DNA from: Christiangramia sp.
GTDB taxonomy: Bacteria > Bacteroidota > Bacteroidia > Flavobacteriales > Flavobacteriaceae
DNA length: 5,157 nucleotides
NCBI GenBank assembly: GCA_024635735.1
Contig: JAGXII010000106.1
Span: forward strand, 1 to 5,157
Direction of reading: 5' to 3'
Part shown: positions 1 through 5,157 of the stretch, in pieces
Numbering within the stretch: the stretch's first letter is position 1
Layout: every line of letters starts with the position of its first letter
Position numbers and translations under genes: made by a program
The notes under the pieces: model-generated
Databases searched by the model: none
Told to the model about the DNA's origin: nothing
The model's input: only the letters and a program-made list of their open reading frames with translations

Positions 1-1332
1 ATCTACCGCTTTACTTCCGGGGTAGACGGCATAAGCGCCTTCCGCAGTAATGCAATTTTCTTCAATAAATTTTCGTATTTCTTTCGCAGTATTTAACCAA
101 CGGGTTTGCTGTTCACCGGTTTCCGCAAAATCTGCTATGAATTCCAGGGCTTTTGCAACTATCACCTTACTTGAAGTAAAATGCTCTTTAGCTGTTTCTT
201 CCCATATGCCATGATCTTTTTCGCGCCACCCGTCAATTAGATGATCGGCGATGGAACTTACGGTATCCCAATGATATTTTTCGGGAAATTTTTGATAGAT
301 CAGTTTCGCTGCCAAAAGGATATTGGCATTGGCATCCAATTGTAATTGGTCCATCGCATTGTTTCCGTTTCGCACCGGACGCGAATTTTGATAACCCTCC
401 AGGGGAAGATATTCCTCAGGTTGAGCCACTAATTTGTCCAGAGAATAAAACGGTAAAAGAATCTTTTGACTATTTCTGAATTTTGCATCACACAAAAAAC
501 TTAGAAACTTCTGTGCTTCCTTTCCATTACTGTTGGCACGTACTAGAGCACTTGTAATCATGGCAGAATCCCGTAGCCAAACATAGCGATAGTCATAGTT
601 TCTGTGCTCCCCCGGAACTTCAGGAAGGGAAGTGGTGGCTGCAGCAATGATCCCGCCATTCTCCTGATAAGTCATTAACTGGATGGCTCTTATTGAATCA
701 TGAACCTGTTTTTCATACAGACCTTCATAGCAAACCAGTTGGGAAATCTTCTCCCATCCAGTAATTGTTTTTTCTTGATAGACTTTCACCTTTTCTGTGT
801 TTAGCCCGCCATCGAAGGTTTTATCAGAAAGAAAAGCCCAGCCTTTTTCTCCTTTGGGTATGGTAAATACTATATCTCCATCTTTGATCTTTAAGGGATG
901 AGAAGCCTGAAGAAATAAACTCCTGGAAATGGAAACAACGTTTCCCTCACTATCCGGGTCATAATCGGGAAGGCCCAATCCATAATATGGTTTTGCAAAG
1001 ACCTTGTTTTCAATGGTCTCGGGTGCTTCTGAAAAGATTCTTAATATGCCATGTGGCTCAGAATCAAGAGGCATGAAATCACACACCTCCAGGCCTCTGT
1101 AAGCGGTGATGAGAACGGCACTCCTCTGATTATATTTTCTGTTTAAATATTGTTTACCTTCATAATGAAAGCTCCATGTGCCACCTTTTTCAGGATCTAT
1201 TATTGAAGTGAAAACTGCAGGTTTATCAAATCTTTTAGGACAAAACCATACCACATCTCCCGCTTTGGAGATGAGAGCACATGTTTTCCTGTCACCGATA
1301 ACCGTCAGGTCTCTTATTGTTGTGTTTTCCAT
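1..1332 (-). CDS. Glycoside hydrolase family 15 protein (glucoamylase/trehalase-like), C-terminus cut by the window edge
   Basis: The frame is open for 444 codons from the ATG at 1330-1332 to the left edge, with no stop. The family hydrolyses terminal alpha-glucosidic bonds in starch- or glycogen-type oligosaccharides or trehalose by inversion; I cannot tell the substrate here. Residues 1-200 match the N-terminal beta-sandwich domain, with a start of the form IRDLTVIGDRKTCALIS followed by the usual aspartate-tryptophan region. The (alpha/alpha)6 barrel begins near residue 230 and carries the signature NYDYRYVWLRDSA (245-257). HGIWEE (374-379) follows; its first Glu, E378, is the expected general acid. 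Members have about 600 residues, so roughly 150 residues, including the catalytic base, lie outside the window. MDQLQLDANAN stands where many relatives have a QLDxYGE-type motif. No signal peptide is visible, so it is probably cytosolic. The start lies one base after the stop of an SDR relic, which suggests co-transcription from the egtD side. Family assignment is firm; substrate is not. Confidence 0.9.
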   Translation of the reverse strand, partial: MENTTIRDLTVIGDRKTCALISKAGDVVWFCPKRFDKPAVFTSIIDPEKGGTWSFHYEGKQYLNRKYNQRSAVLITAYRGLEVCDFMPLDSEPHGILRIFSEAPETIENKVFAKPYYGLGLPDYDPDSEGNVVSISRSLFLQASHPLKIKDGDIVFTIPKGEKGWAFLSDKTFDGGLNTEKVKVYQEKTITGWEKISQLVCYEGLYEKQVHDSIRAIQLMTYQENGGIIAAATTSLPEVPGEHRNYDYRYVWLRDSAMITSALVRANSNGKEAQKFLSFLCDAKFRNSQKILLPFYSLDKLVAQPEEYLPLEGYQNSRPVRNGNNAMDQLQLDANANILLAAKLIYQKFPEKYHWDTVSSIADHLIDGWREKDHGIWEETAKEHFTSSKVIVAKALEFIADFAETGEQQTRWLNTAKEIRKFIEENCITAEGAYAVYPGSKAVD

Positions 1333-1333
1333 A

Positions 1334-1534
1334 TTAACCGCCTGCCTTTTTTCTTATATTAATAAATCTTCGTGCGCAAAAGAAATAGCCGTTAACATTC
1401 GTTCTAAACGCCTTGTGCAAATTTTCTGTAGATAAATCGGCTACTTTAATCAACTGTGCATCCATTCCTGCATTGCTCATAAGGATATCTACCGTTCCAA
1501 ATCTTAAAAATTCCCTTTCCCTGTTTTTCTTCAA
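1334..1534 (-). pseudogene. Relic of a short-chain dehydrogenase/reductase (SDR)
   Basis: This frame of about 66 codons ends in TAA at 1334-1336. It resembles the middle of a classical SDR: RFGTVDILMSNAG fits the region around the conserved NNAG motif, and LSTENLHKAFRTNVNGYFF fits the following helix with its TNVxG motif. The closest pattern I know is the stress-associated SDR group (Bacillus general stress protein 39 type). The N-terminal Rossmann half with TGxxxGIG is missing, as is everything after the KKAGG segment, including the catalytic Ser and YxxxK. An in-frame TAG at 1541-1543 closes the frame upstream, and the only start is a poor TTG. The remaining 66 of about 250-300 residues cannot form an enzyme. 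It lies between egtD and the GH15 gene in the same direction and was probably once a full gene of that operon. Confidence 0.72.
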
Positions 1535-1567
1535 AAACTTCTATTAGTAAAAAAATTTCTTTTCTTG

Positions 1568-2557
1568 TCATTTTTTTCTGTGCCATATTGAATTGGTGAA
1601 GTAGTTCCTAGAATCCATTAAATTTTCCAGGACTTCAAATCCCGAGGCTGCTGCAATGTCTTGTATCTCTTTAAGATCAAATTTTCTTGAAACTTCTGTA
1701 TGTATCTTTTCCCCTTTTTCCAGATGAATATTCAATTTTAGATTTCTAATATAAATTTCTTGATTTTCGAGGGATTCCAATGTACTCCTCGCTTCTCCCT
1801 CTTCTTTGTGGTAGGTAGGGGAATGTTTAAACAATTTTAGATTAAAATCTGCTCCAAGTTCCCGATTAATCCTTTGTAGGAGATTTAAATTGAATTTTGC
1901 CGTAACGCCTTTTTTGTCATTGTACGCGGCAAGAATAACTTCAGGATCTTTTTTCAGGTCAAACCCGATCATAAGAAGATCATCTTTATTTATTCTTGCA
2001 GCTATGCTTTTAAAGAACTTTATGGTTTCATTTTGGTTGAAATTTCCAATGCTTGATCCCAGGAAAAGAATCACTTTTCTTTGGTTGTCCAAAAGATTTA
2101 AAGCTCCCAAGAATTCTTCACTTATGCCGGCAACGTTAAGATATGGGCAATCGATTTTAAGTCTGGAGGTTACCTGATGAATTGCATTAGCAGAAATATC
2201 TACAGGGACATAAGTAAAATTCAATTTTTGGGAGACAAAAAAATTTAGTAGCACCTGAGTTTTTCGAGCATCACCGGCACCCAGGTCAATTAGTTGAAAG
2301 GGAGCTAATGATTCCAGTTGGCTATAGATCTTTTCTTTGTTATTCTTAAGAATTTCGTATTCGCAATTAGTGATATAATATTCAGGGAGCTTCATGATCT
2401 CCTGAAAAATTTCATCTCCGGTGCTATCGTAAAAGTATTTGCTCTTTAGTGTTTTTGGGGAAGATTTTAATCCGTGATAAACGTCTTTTTCGAATTGGGA
2501 CTGGTTTGATTGATTGTGTTCCGCCGAAATTCTTTCTTTAAGAATCTGTTTTTCCAT
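1568..2557 (-). CDS. egtD: L-histidine N-alpha-methyltransferase, EgtD-like (SAM-dependent)
   Basis: The 329-residue protein has the normal length for EgtD, which trimethylates the alpha-amino group of histidine with SAM to give hercynine, precursor of the thiol antioxidant ergothioneine. The family N-terminus is seen as KYFYDSTGDEIFQEI and LPEYYITNCEYEIL (40-70). The SAM site is IDLGAGDARKTQ (90-101) with PVDIS (118-122). FLGSSIGNF (165-173) follows, then AAYNDKKGVTAKFN (210-223) and HTEVSRKF (286-293). N172, Y212, E288 and S290 fall where, from memory, mycobacterial EgtD has its histidine-binding N166, Y206, E282 and S284, all with the same offset of six. The position of mycobacterial M252 appears to be S258, in a segment EARSTLES; subgroup differences in substrate are therefore possible. 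No signal peptide or membrane segment is seen, so it should be cytosolic. There is no SD before the ATG, as usual in Bacteroidota. No egtB lies next to it. Confidence 0.88.
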   Translation of the reverse strand: MEKQILKERISAEHNQSNQSQFEKDVYHGLKSSPKTLKSKYFYDSTGDEIFQEIMKLPEYYITNCEYEILKNNKEKIYSQLESLAPFQLIDLGAGDARKTQVLLNFFVSQKLNFTYVPVDISANAIHQVTSRLKIDCPYLNVAGISEEFLGALNLLDNQRKVILFLGSSIGNFNQNETIKFFKSIAARINKDDLLMIGFDLKKDPEVILAAYNDKKGVTAKFNLNLLQRINRELGADFNLKLFKHSPTYHKEEGEARSTLESLENQEIYIRNLKLNIHLEKGEKIHTEVSRKFDLKEIQDIAAASGFEVLENLMDSRNYFTNSIWHRKK

Positions 2558-2601
2558 ATTTTATTATTGTGGCTCTTATTGTTGTATAGCCATTCTCTTT
2601 T

Positions 2602-2629
2602 CAAGATAACAGCTTTCAAAATCTTCAAA
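2602..2629 (-). promoter_or_regulatory. Candidate Bacteroidota-type promoter of egtD
   Basis: On the minus strand TTTG (2626-2629) is followed after 17 bases by TATCTTG (2602-2608). This resembles the TTTG / TAnnTTTG elements of Bacteroidota sigma factor promoters, with the second element one T short. Transcription would start near 2595 and leave a leader of about 40 bases before the egtD ATG. This is inference from motif and spacing only. Confidence 0.45.
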
Positions 2630-2644
2630 TGTCATTTTCCTGAC

Positions 2645-2659
2645 AAAGTGCGCCACTTT
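2645..2659. promoter_or_regulatory. Perfect inverted repeat, candidate operator in the divergent region
   Basis: AAAGTG, a three-base spacer CGC, and CACTTT form a perfect 6+6 palindrome. It sits between the divergent egtD and Crp/Fnr genes, just upstream of the proposed egtD promoter and about 70 bases before the regulator start. Crp/Fnr proteins bind as dimers to such symmetrical sites in their own upstream regions. It does not match the E. coli CRP (TGTGA-N6-TCACA) or FNR (TTGAT-N4-ATCAA) consensus, so the link to this regulator rests on position alone. Confidence 0.45.
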
Positions 2660-2676
2660 TAAAATTAATTTAAGAC

Positions 2677-2704
2677 TTTCAAAGGCTAATAAAGGGTATA
2701 TTAG
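2677..2704 (+). promoter_or_regulatory. Weak candidate promoter of the Crp/Fnr gene
   Basis: TATATTAG (2697-2704) matches TAnnTTTG with one mismatch. TTTC (2677-2680) lies 16 bases upstream in place of the TTTG element. Both elements are imperfect and the region is very AT-rich, so this is a low-certainty call; the inverted repeat at 2645-2659 would lie just upstream of it. Confidence 0.25.
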
Positions 2705-2719
2705 AGGGATAATTTTTAT

Positions 2720-2724
2720 AAGGA
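2720..2724 (+). promoter_or_regulatory. Ribosome binding site of the Crp/Fnr gene
   Basis: AAGGA lies five bases before the ATG at 2730. It supports this start over the internal ATG at codon 21, which would cut into the first helix of the cNMP-binding domain. A recognisable SD is unusual here: egtD has none. Confidence 0.5.
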
Positions 2725-2729
2725 TTTAT

Positions 2730-3413
2730 ATGACACGAAAAACAAAGTTGTGGTACCTGAACAATTTTAATTTCTTCTCTGAACTATCAATGGAGGAGCG
2801 AACCTTCATCTGTCAAAATACTGTGATGAGATCGCATCAGAAAGGAGATACCGTCTACTTTCAAAACGATTCTGCGAATAGTGTCTATTTTTTAAAAGAA
2901 GGAAAAATCAATATTACAAGATTTACCCGAACAGGAGAGGAAATTTTAATGGCAATATTGGAGAAGGGAGAAATATTTGGAGAGTCCTCTATAGTAAACG
3001 GCAGAAAGAGAAAGGAGGCGGCCATTGTTGAGGAAGATGCCACCTATTGTGTTATGGAAGAAGATAAGTTCAAAAAGTTACTAGTGATGTGTCCTTCCCT
3101 GAGTCTGAAGTTTTCTCAATTATTGGAAATTCGTTTGGAAAAAGCACAGAAGAGACTGGAGGATATTTCCTGCAAAAAGAACAGAGAAAGAATACTTGAA
3201 TTTCTAAAAGAAACCGCCTTCTTATCTTCAAACAAAAATGAGGAGGGCCTAGTCACTATAAATTCTCTTACTCACCAGAAAATTGCCCAACTTACTTCGA
3301 CCAACAGACAGGAAGTGTCAAGTGTTTTTAGCGATCTGAAGAAAAGCAGAATCATTGATTATAATCGTAAAAGCATTTGTATTTTGAACATAAACAAACT
3401 TGTAGTTTTATAG
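2730..3413 (+). CDS. Crp/Fnr-family transcriptional regulator
   Basis: The 227-residue length is typical for the family. Residues 8-110 form a cyclic-nucleotide-binding-type beta barrel: FFSELSMEERTFI, then KGDTVYFQND and VYFLKEGKINITRFTRTGEE, then GEIFGESSIVNGRKRKEAA (80-98). A long dimer helix follows at about 112-147 (FKKLL...RLEKAQKRLEDI). The C-terminal winged helix-turn-helix spans about 150-222, with LTHQKIAQLTSTNRQEVSSV as the DNA-reading part. In E. coli CRP the phosphate-binding loop carries an Arg-Ser pair; the matching place here reads Lys-Glu, so cAMP is unlikely to be the ligand. There is no N-terminal cysteine cluster as in Fnr, so an Fe-S oxygen sensor is also unlikely. The signal is unknown. 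The gene is divergent from egtD and probably regulates itself and the egtD side (inference). It is not closely enough recognised for a gene symbol. Confidence 0.9.
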   Translation: MTRKTKLWYLNNFNFFSELSMEERTFICQNTVMRSHQKGDTVYFQNDSANSVYFLKEGKINITRFTRTGEEILMAILEKGEIFGESSIVNGRKRKEAAIVEEDATYCVMEEDKFKKLLVMCPSLSLKFSQLLEIRLEKAQKRLEDISCKKNRERILEFLKETAFLSSNKNEEGLVTINSLTHQKIAQLTSTNRQEVSSVFSDLKKSRIIDYNRKSICILNINKLVVL

Positions 3414-3723
3414 CTTCTAAGAGAGAACAGCACGCGTGTTAAAGATTTAGCCTTATCATCTTTAGGTATATTCTTGCCAGAAGAATTACCATTCCATTTT
3501 TTTTCCAGAACAAAACGATCTTCATAGAAATCCTAGATGGTACATTACCTAGTCTTTCACTCACGCACAGAAGATGCAAAAGCTCAACAGCATCTATAAA
3601 TTATACATTCGGAAATACTTTCAAAACTGATGCACAAGTGCTTATGCAGAAATATTTCATTCATAATAACCTTCAGATAATGATGAAGGCGATTTCTTTT
3701 TTTATCGGCAACAAAATTATTAA
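3414..3723. other. Gene-free convergent intergenic region
   Basis: This stretch lies between the 3' end of the Crp/Fnr gene and the 3' flank of the tRNA-Leu gene on the other strand. All six frames contain only short open stretches without recognisable motifs; the longest are about 38 codons on plus directly after the regulator stop and about 54 codons on minus without a start codon. Apart from the probable terminator at 3465-3504 and a weak 7-bp hairpin at 3440-3464, I see nothing supported here. It may be decayed coding DNA. Confidence 0.5.
3465..3504 (+). terminator. Probable intrinsic terminator of the Crp/Fnr gene
   Basis: A 10-bp stem (3465-3475 with 3481-3490, one bulged T at 3469) with loop GCCAG is followed, after six bases, by eight T residues at 3497-3504. 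It begins 51 bases after the regulator stop. The stem is AT-rich and the T-run is not directly adjacent, so termination may be partial. Confidence 0.45.
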
Positions 3724-3745
3724 TGTGTTACCCCTGTGTTACCCA
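3724..3745. repeat. Tandem direct repeat of 11 bases next to tRNA-Leu
   Basis: TGTGTTACCCC is followed directly by TGTGTTACCCA: two head-to-tail copies, identical in ten of eleven bases. They lie just beyond the T-tract of the tRNA terminator. GC-containing tandem copies of this kind in an AT-rich spacer can be recombinase or regulator binding sites, but no integrase gene is in the window, so the role is unknown. Confidence 0.6.
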
Positions 3746-3777
3746 AACAAAAAAGCCGACTCGTTAAAGTCGGCTTT
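3745..3777 (-). terminator. Intrinsic terminator of the tRNA-Leu gene
   Basis: A perfect 10-bp stem (AAAGCCGACT at 3752-3761 with AGTCGGCTTT at 3768-3777, loop of six) begins five bases after the tRNA CCA end. On the minus strand it runs into TTTTTTGTTT, a good U-tract. On the plus strand only three T residues follow, so it acts mainly in the tRNA direction. Confidence 0.85.
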
Positions 3778-3782
3778 CCCTA

Positions 3783-3867
3783 TGGTGCGGGCGAAAGGAC
3801 TCGAACCTTCACACCTCGCGGCACTAGATCCTAAGTCTAGCGTGTCTACCAATTCCACCACGCCCGC
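3783..3867 (-). tRNA. tRNA-Leu (anticodon UAG, reads CUN codons), CCA encoded
   Basis: The minus strand folds as a complete class II tRNA. The acceptor arm pairs GCGGGCG (3861-3867) with CGCCCGC (3787-3793), followed by discriminator A and an encoded CCA (3783-3785). The D-arm begins GTGGAATTGGTAGACAC. The anticodon stem CTAGA/TCTAG holds loop CTTAGGA with anticodon TAG. The long variable arm typical of Leu and Ser tRNAs follows, then the T-arm with loop TTCGAGT. The total of 85 bases with CCA fits tRNA-Leu. It has its own promoter upstream at 3927-3956 and a terminator immediately downstream, so it is a single-gene transcription unit. Confidence 0.97.
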
Positions 3868-3926
3868 ATTAAAATCTACAACACTTAGGACTCGTTGTAA
3901 ACGCTGCTTAATTACCTAAGCGGGTG

Positions 3927-3956
3927 CAAATATAAACATTAGTTTTAAATATCAAA
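3927..3956 (-). promoter_or_regulatory. Bacteroidota-type promoter of tRNA-Leu
   Basis: On the minus strand TTTG (3953-3956) and, 18 bases on, TATATTTG (3927-3934) match the TTTG / TAnnTTTG elements exactly. Transcription would start near 3920, giving a leader of about 53 bases (3868-3920) to be removed by RNase P. The leader contains short inverted repeats (GCTTA 3906-3910 with TAAGC 3917-3921; ACAAC 3878-3882 with GTTGT 3894-3898), of doubtful significance. Confidence 0.75.
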
Positions 3957-3998
3957 TAACATCACAAAAATTTATCTGGCTTCTGATAATTTTTTTTC

Positions 3999-4127
3999 GG
4001 AAGTGATTATTCCTTTATTTCGGAAGAATTTAAACTGGATATTTCCAGTTTGAGACAGGGGATTTATTTTTTAAAGATTTTGGATGAATTCAATCGGGAA
4101 AAGGTCCTGAAAATATATAAAAAAAAA
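3999..4127 (+). pseudogene. Relic of a T9SS C-terminal sorting domain (tail of a lost secreted protein)
   Basis: The frame reads FISEEFKLDISSLRQGIYF, then LKILDEFNREKVLKIYKK. This is the pattern of the last 40 or so residues of type IX secretion (Por secretion) type A sorting domains: a hydrophobic LDISSL turn, GIYFLKI strand, a polar hairpin, and a basic KIYKK end. There is no ATG in the frame; TGA and TAA at 3984-3989 close it upstream. The rest of the protein, including the YPNP start of the domain, is absent. No stop follows KIYKK: the frame runs on through the terminator to a TAA at 4191-4193. One extra A in the A9 run (4119-4127) would restore a TGA at 4139-4141, just before the hairpin. 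The breakpoint falls beside the tRNA-Leu promoter. In the intact protein this domain directs export across the outer membrane and is then cleaved. Confidence 0.7.
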
Positions 4128-4140
4128 GAACCTCAATTTG

Positions 4141-4172
4141 AAAGGCCGTCTTCCAGAAGATGGCCTTTTTTT
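4141..4172 (+). terminator. Strong intrinsic terminator left behind the sorting-domain relic
   Basis: AAAGGCCGTCTT and AAGATGGCCTTT form a 12-bp stem with one G-T pair and loop CCAG, followed by an uninterrupted T-run to 4172. It works on the plus strand, where the only coding signal upstream is the T9SS relic, so it is probably that lost gene's original terminator. It also insulates the dipeptidase gene. Confidence 0.85.
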
Positions 4173-4222
4173 ATTAGATACCTAATAAAATAACAGGACT
4201 TCCGTAGGTCGTTCCATCTTGT

Positions 4223-4230
4223 TATCTTTG
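4223..4230 (+). promoter_or_regulatory. Promoter element (TAnnTTTG) of the M20 dipeptidase gene
   Basis: TATCTTTG matches the Bacteroidota -7 element exactly. Only a weak TTC (4200-4202) stands at the distance of the -33 element, 20 bases upstream. Transcription would start near 4237, giving a leader of only about 16 bases and no SD. Confidence 0.65.
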
Positions 4231-4252
4231 AGCAAATTTGAAAAGAACCTTT

Positions 4253-5157
4253 ATGGATAACATAAAAAATTTCATTGACCAAAACCGGGAACGCTTTCTT
4301 ACCGAATTAAAACACCTTCTAAAAATACCTTCCATCAGTGCCGATCCAGCTTATAAAGGCGATATGCTGAAAACTGCTGAGGCCGTAAAAACAAGTTTAC
4401 TCGAAGCAGGATGTGATCTTGCCGAAGTTTGCGATACTCCGGGACATCCTGTAGTGTACGCCGAAAAATTGATAGATAGCAAGCTTCCAACGATACTGGT
4501 CTATGGGCATTACGATGTACAACCACCAGATCCTGTTAATCTTTGGGATTCACCGCCTTTTGAGCCAGTGATCAAGGAGACCAAAATTCATCCTGAAGGA
4601 GCAATTTTTGCTCGTGGAGCCTGTGATGATAAAGGACAAATGTTCATGCATGTGAAGGCTCTGGAATATATGACGAAAAACGACGAGCTGCCATGTAATG
4701 TGAAATTCATGATCGAAGGCGAAGAAGAAGTGGGCAGTGAACACCTGGAATGGTTCATTAAGGAATATAAAGAGCGACTGGAGAATGACGTGATTCTAAT
4801 TTCTGATACCGGAATGATCGCCAAGGATGTGCCATCTATTACTACCGGACTTCGCGGGCTTTCTTATGTGGAGGTTGAGGTAACAGGACCAAATCGCGAT
4901 CTTCATTCGGGATTGTATGGTGGAGCAGTAGGGAATCCAATAAATATTCTAAGCAAGATGATCGCCTCATTAACCGATGAGAACAATCATATCCTGATAC
5001 CCGGGTTTTATGATAAAGTGATAGATCTTACAGAGGAGGAAAGGTCTAAAATGGCGGAAGCGCCGTTCGACCTTGAAGAATATAAAGATAAGCTGGACAT
5101 TGAAGATGTGTATGGTGAAAAAGGCTACACTACCCTTGAAAGAGGTTCTATTCGTCC
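4253..5157 (+). CDS. M20-family metallodipeptidase (CNDP2-like/carnosinase-type), C-terminus cut by the window edge
   Basis: The frame is open for 301 codons from ATG 4253 to the right edge. The family are cytosolic di-zinc (or di-manganese) exopeptidases that split dipeptides or short peptides; bacterial members are often annotated as M20 dipeptidase. The active-site motifs are in order: VYGHYDVQPP (83-92; metal ligand H86, catalytic D88), ARGACDDKGQ (120-129; bridging ligand D125), EGEEEVGS (155-162; general base E158 and metal ligand E159) and SDTGM (184-188; metal ligand D185). RDLHSG (215-220) holds H219, which in dimeric relatives such as CNDP2 reaches into the partner's active site and marks the dimerisation domain. 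Members have about 460 residues, so about 160 and the last metal-binding His are missing. No signal peptide is seen. It is the first gene after its own promoter, separate from the tRNA region. Exact substrate is unknown. Confidence 0.93.
   Translation, partial: MDNIKNFIDQNRERFLTELKHLLKIPSISADPAYKGDMLKTAEAVKTSLLEAGCDLAEVCDTPGHPVVYAEKLIDSKLPTILVYGHYDVQPPDPVNLWDSPPFEPVIKETKIHPEGAIFARGACDDKGQMFMHVKALEYMTKNDELPCNVKFMIEGEEEVGSEHLEWFIKEYKERLENDVILISDTGMIAKDVPSITTGLRGLSYVEVEVTGPNRDLHSGLYGGAVGNPINILSKMIASLTDENNHILIPGFYDKVIDLTEEERSKMAEAPFDLEEYKDKLDIEDVYGEKGYTTLERGSIR

Noticed and set aside
1178..2177. Plus-strand frames at 1178-1435 and 1890-2177
   Set aside because: Both are antisense to well-supported minus-strand coding (GH15, the SDR relic, EgtD) and show no domain of their own.
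1309..2586. A 13-base identity (CTCTTATTGTTGT on plus) shared by the start of the GH15 gene and the egtD leader
   Set aside because: A match of this length is expected by chance in AT-rich DNA of this size, and one copy is within coding sequence.
2576..2635. A 19-codon minus-strand frame upstream of egtD with start ATG and stop TAA
   Set aside because: It overlaps the proposed egtD promoter elements, starts upstream of the expected transcript start, and has no recognisable family.
3431..3438. Palindrome CACGCGTG after the Crp/Fnr gene
   Set aside because: It is eight bases only, without extension or partner, downstream of a gene; too short to call a site.
3638..3919. A 93-codon plus-strand frame across the tRNA-Leu
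   Set aside because: About half of it is the antisense translation of the tRNA and its terminator; the RAKGLEPSHLAALDPKSS stretch is a well-known artefact of tRNA-Leu antisense. The part before it has no recognisable domain.
4335..4824. Three minus-strand frames of 63-78 codons
   Set aside because: They are antisense shadows of the M20 dipeptidase, whose active-site motifs fix the true frame.

Overview
The window looks like chromosome of a marine-type flavobacterium (Bacteroidota, Flavobacteriaceae). The evidence is AT-rich DNA, promoters of the Bacteroidota TTG / TAnnTTTG type at several genes, mostly absent Shine-Dalgarno sequences, and the relic of a type IX secretion (T9SS) sorting domain. 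The assignment to family level is inference; no marker gene fixes the genus.

Left part (1-2557, minus strand). A glycoside hydrolase family 15 protein (glucoamylase/trehalase-like) runs off the left edge. One base upstream of its start codon lies the end of a broken short-chain dehydrogenase (SDR), of which only a central piece survives. Upstream of that is an intact 329-residue EgtD-type histidine N-alpha-methyltransferase. All three read in the same direction with no convincing terminator between them, so the original layout was probably a single egtD - SDR - GH15 transcript whose middle gene has decayed. EgtD would make hercynine, the first step of ergothioneine synthesis, but no egtB-like gene lies in the window.

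Centre (2558-3413). A 172-base divergent intergenic region separates egtD from a Crp/Fnr-family regulator on the plus strand. It holds a good egtD promoter candidate and a perfect 15-base inverted repeat that could be an operator. The regulator may control itself and the egtD side, possibly as a stress-response unit.

Right-centre (3414-4252). The regulator is followed by a probable terminator, then about 220 bases without a recognisable gene, then a tandem 11-base repeat. Next comes a well-formed tRNA-Leu(UAG) gene on the minus strand, with its own promoter and intrinsic terminator. Between the tRNA promoter and the next gene sits a fragment of about 43 codons coding for a T9SS C-terminal sorting domain, still followed by a strong plus-strand terminator. 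This is the tail of a lost secreted or surface protein gene, and tRNA flanks are common sites for such insertion and deletion.

Right end (4253-5157, plus strand). An M20-family metallodipeptidase gene starts shortly after a clear TAnnTTTG promoter element and runs off the right edge.

I see no CRISPR array, intact mobile element or novel multi-gene system. The points of most interest are the two gene relics, the egtD without a visible egtB opposite a Crp/Fnr regulator, and the tRNA-Leu flank.
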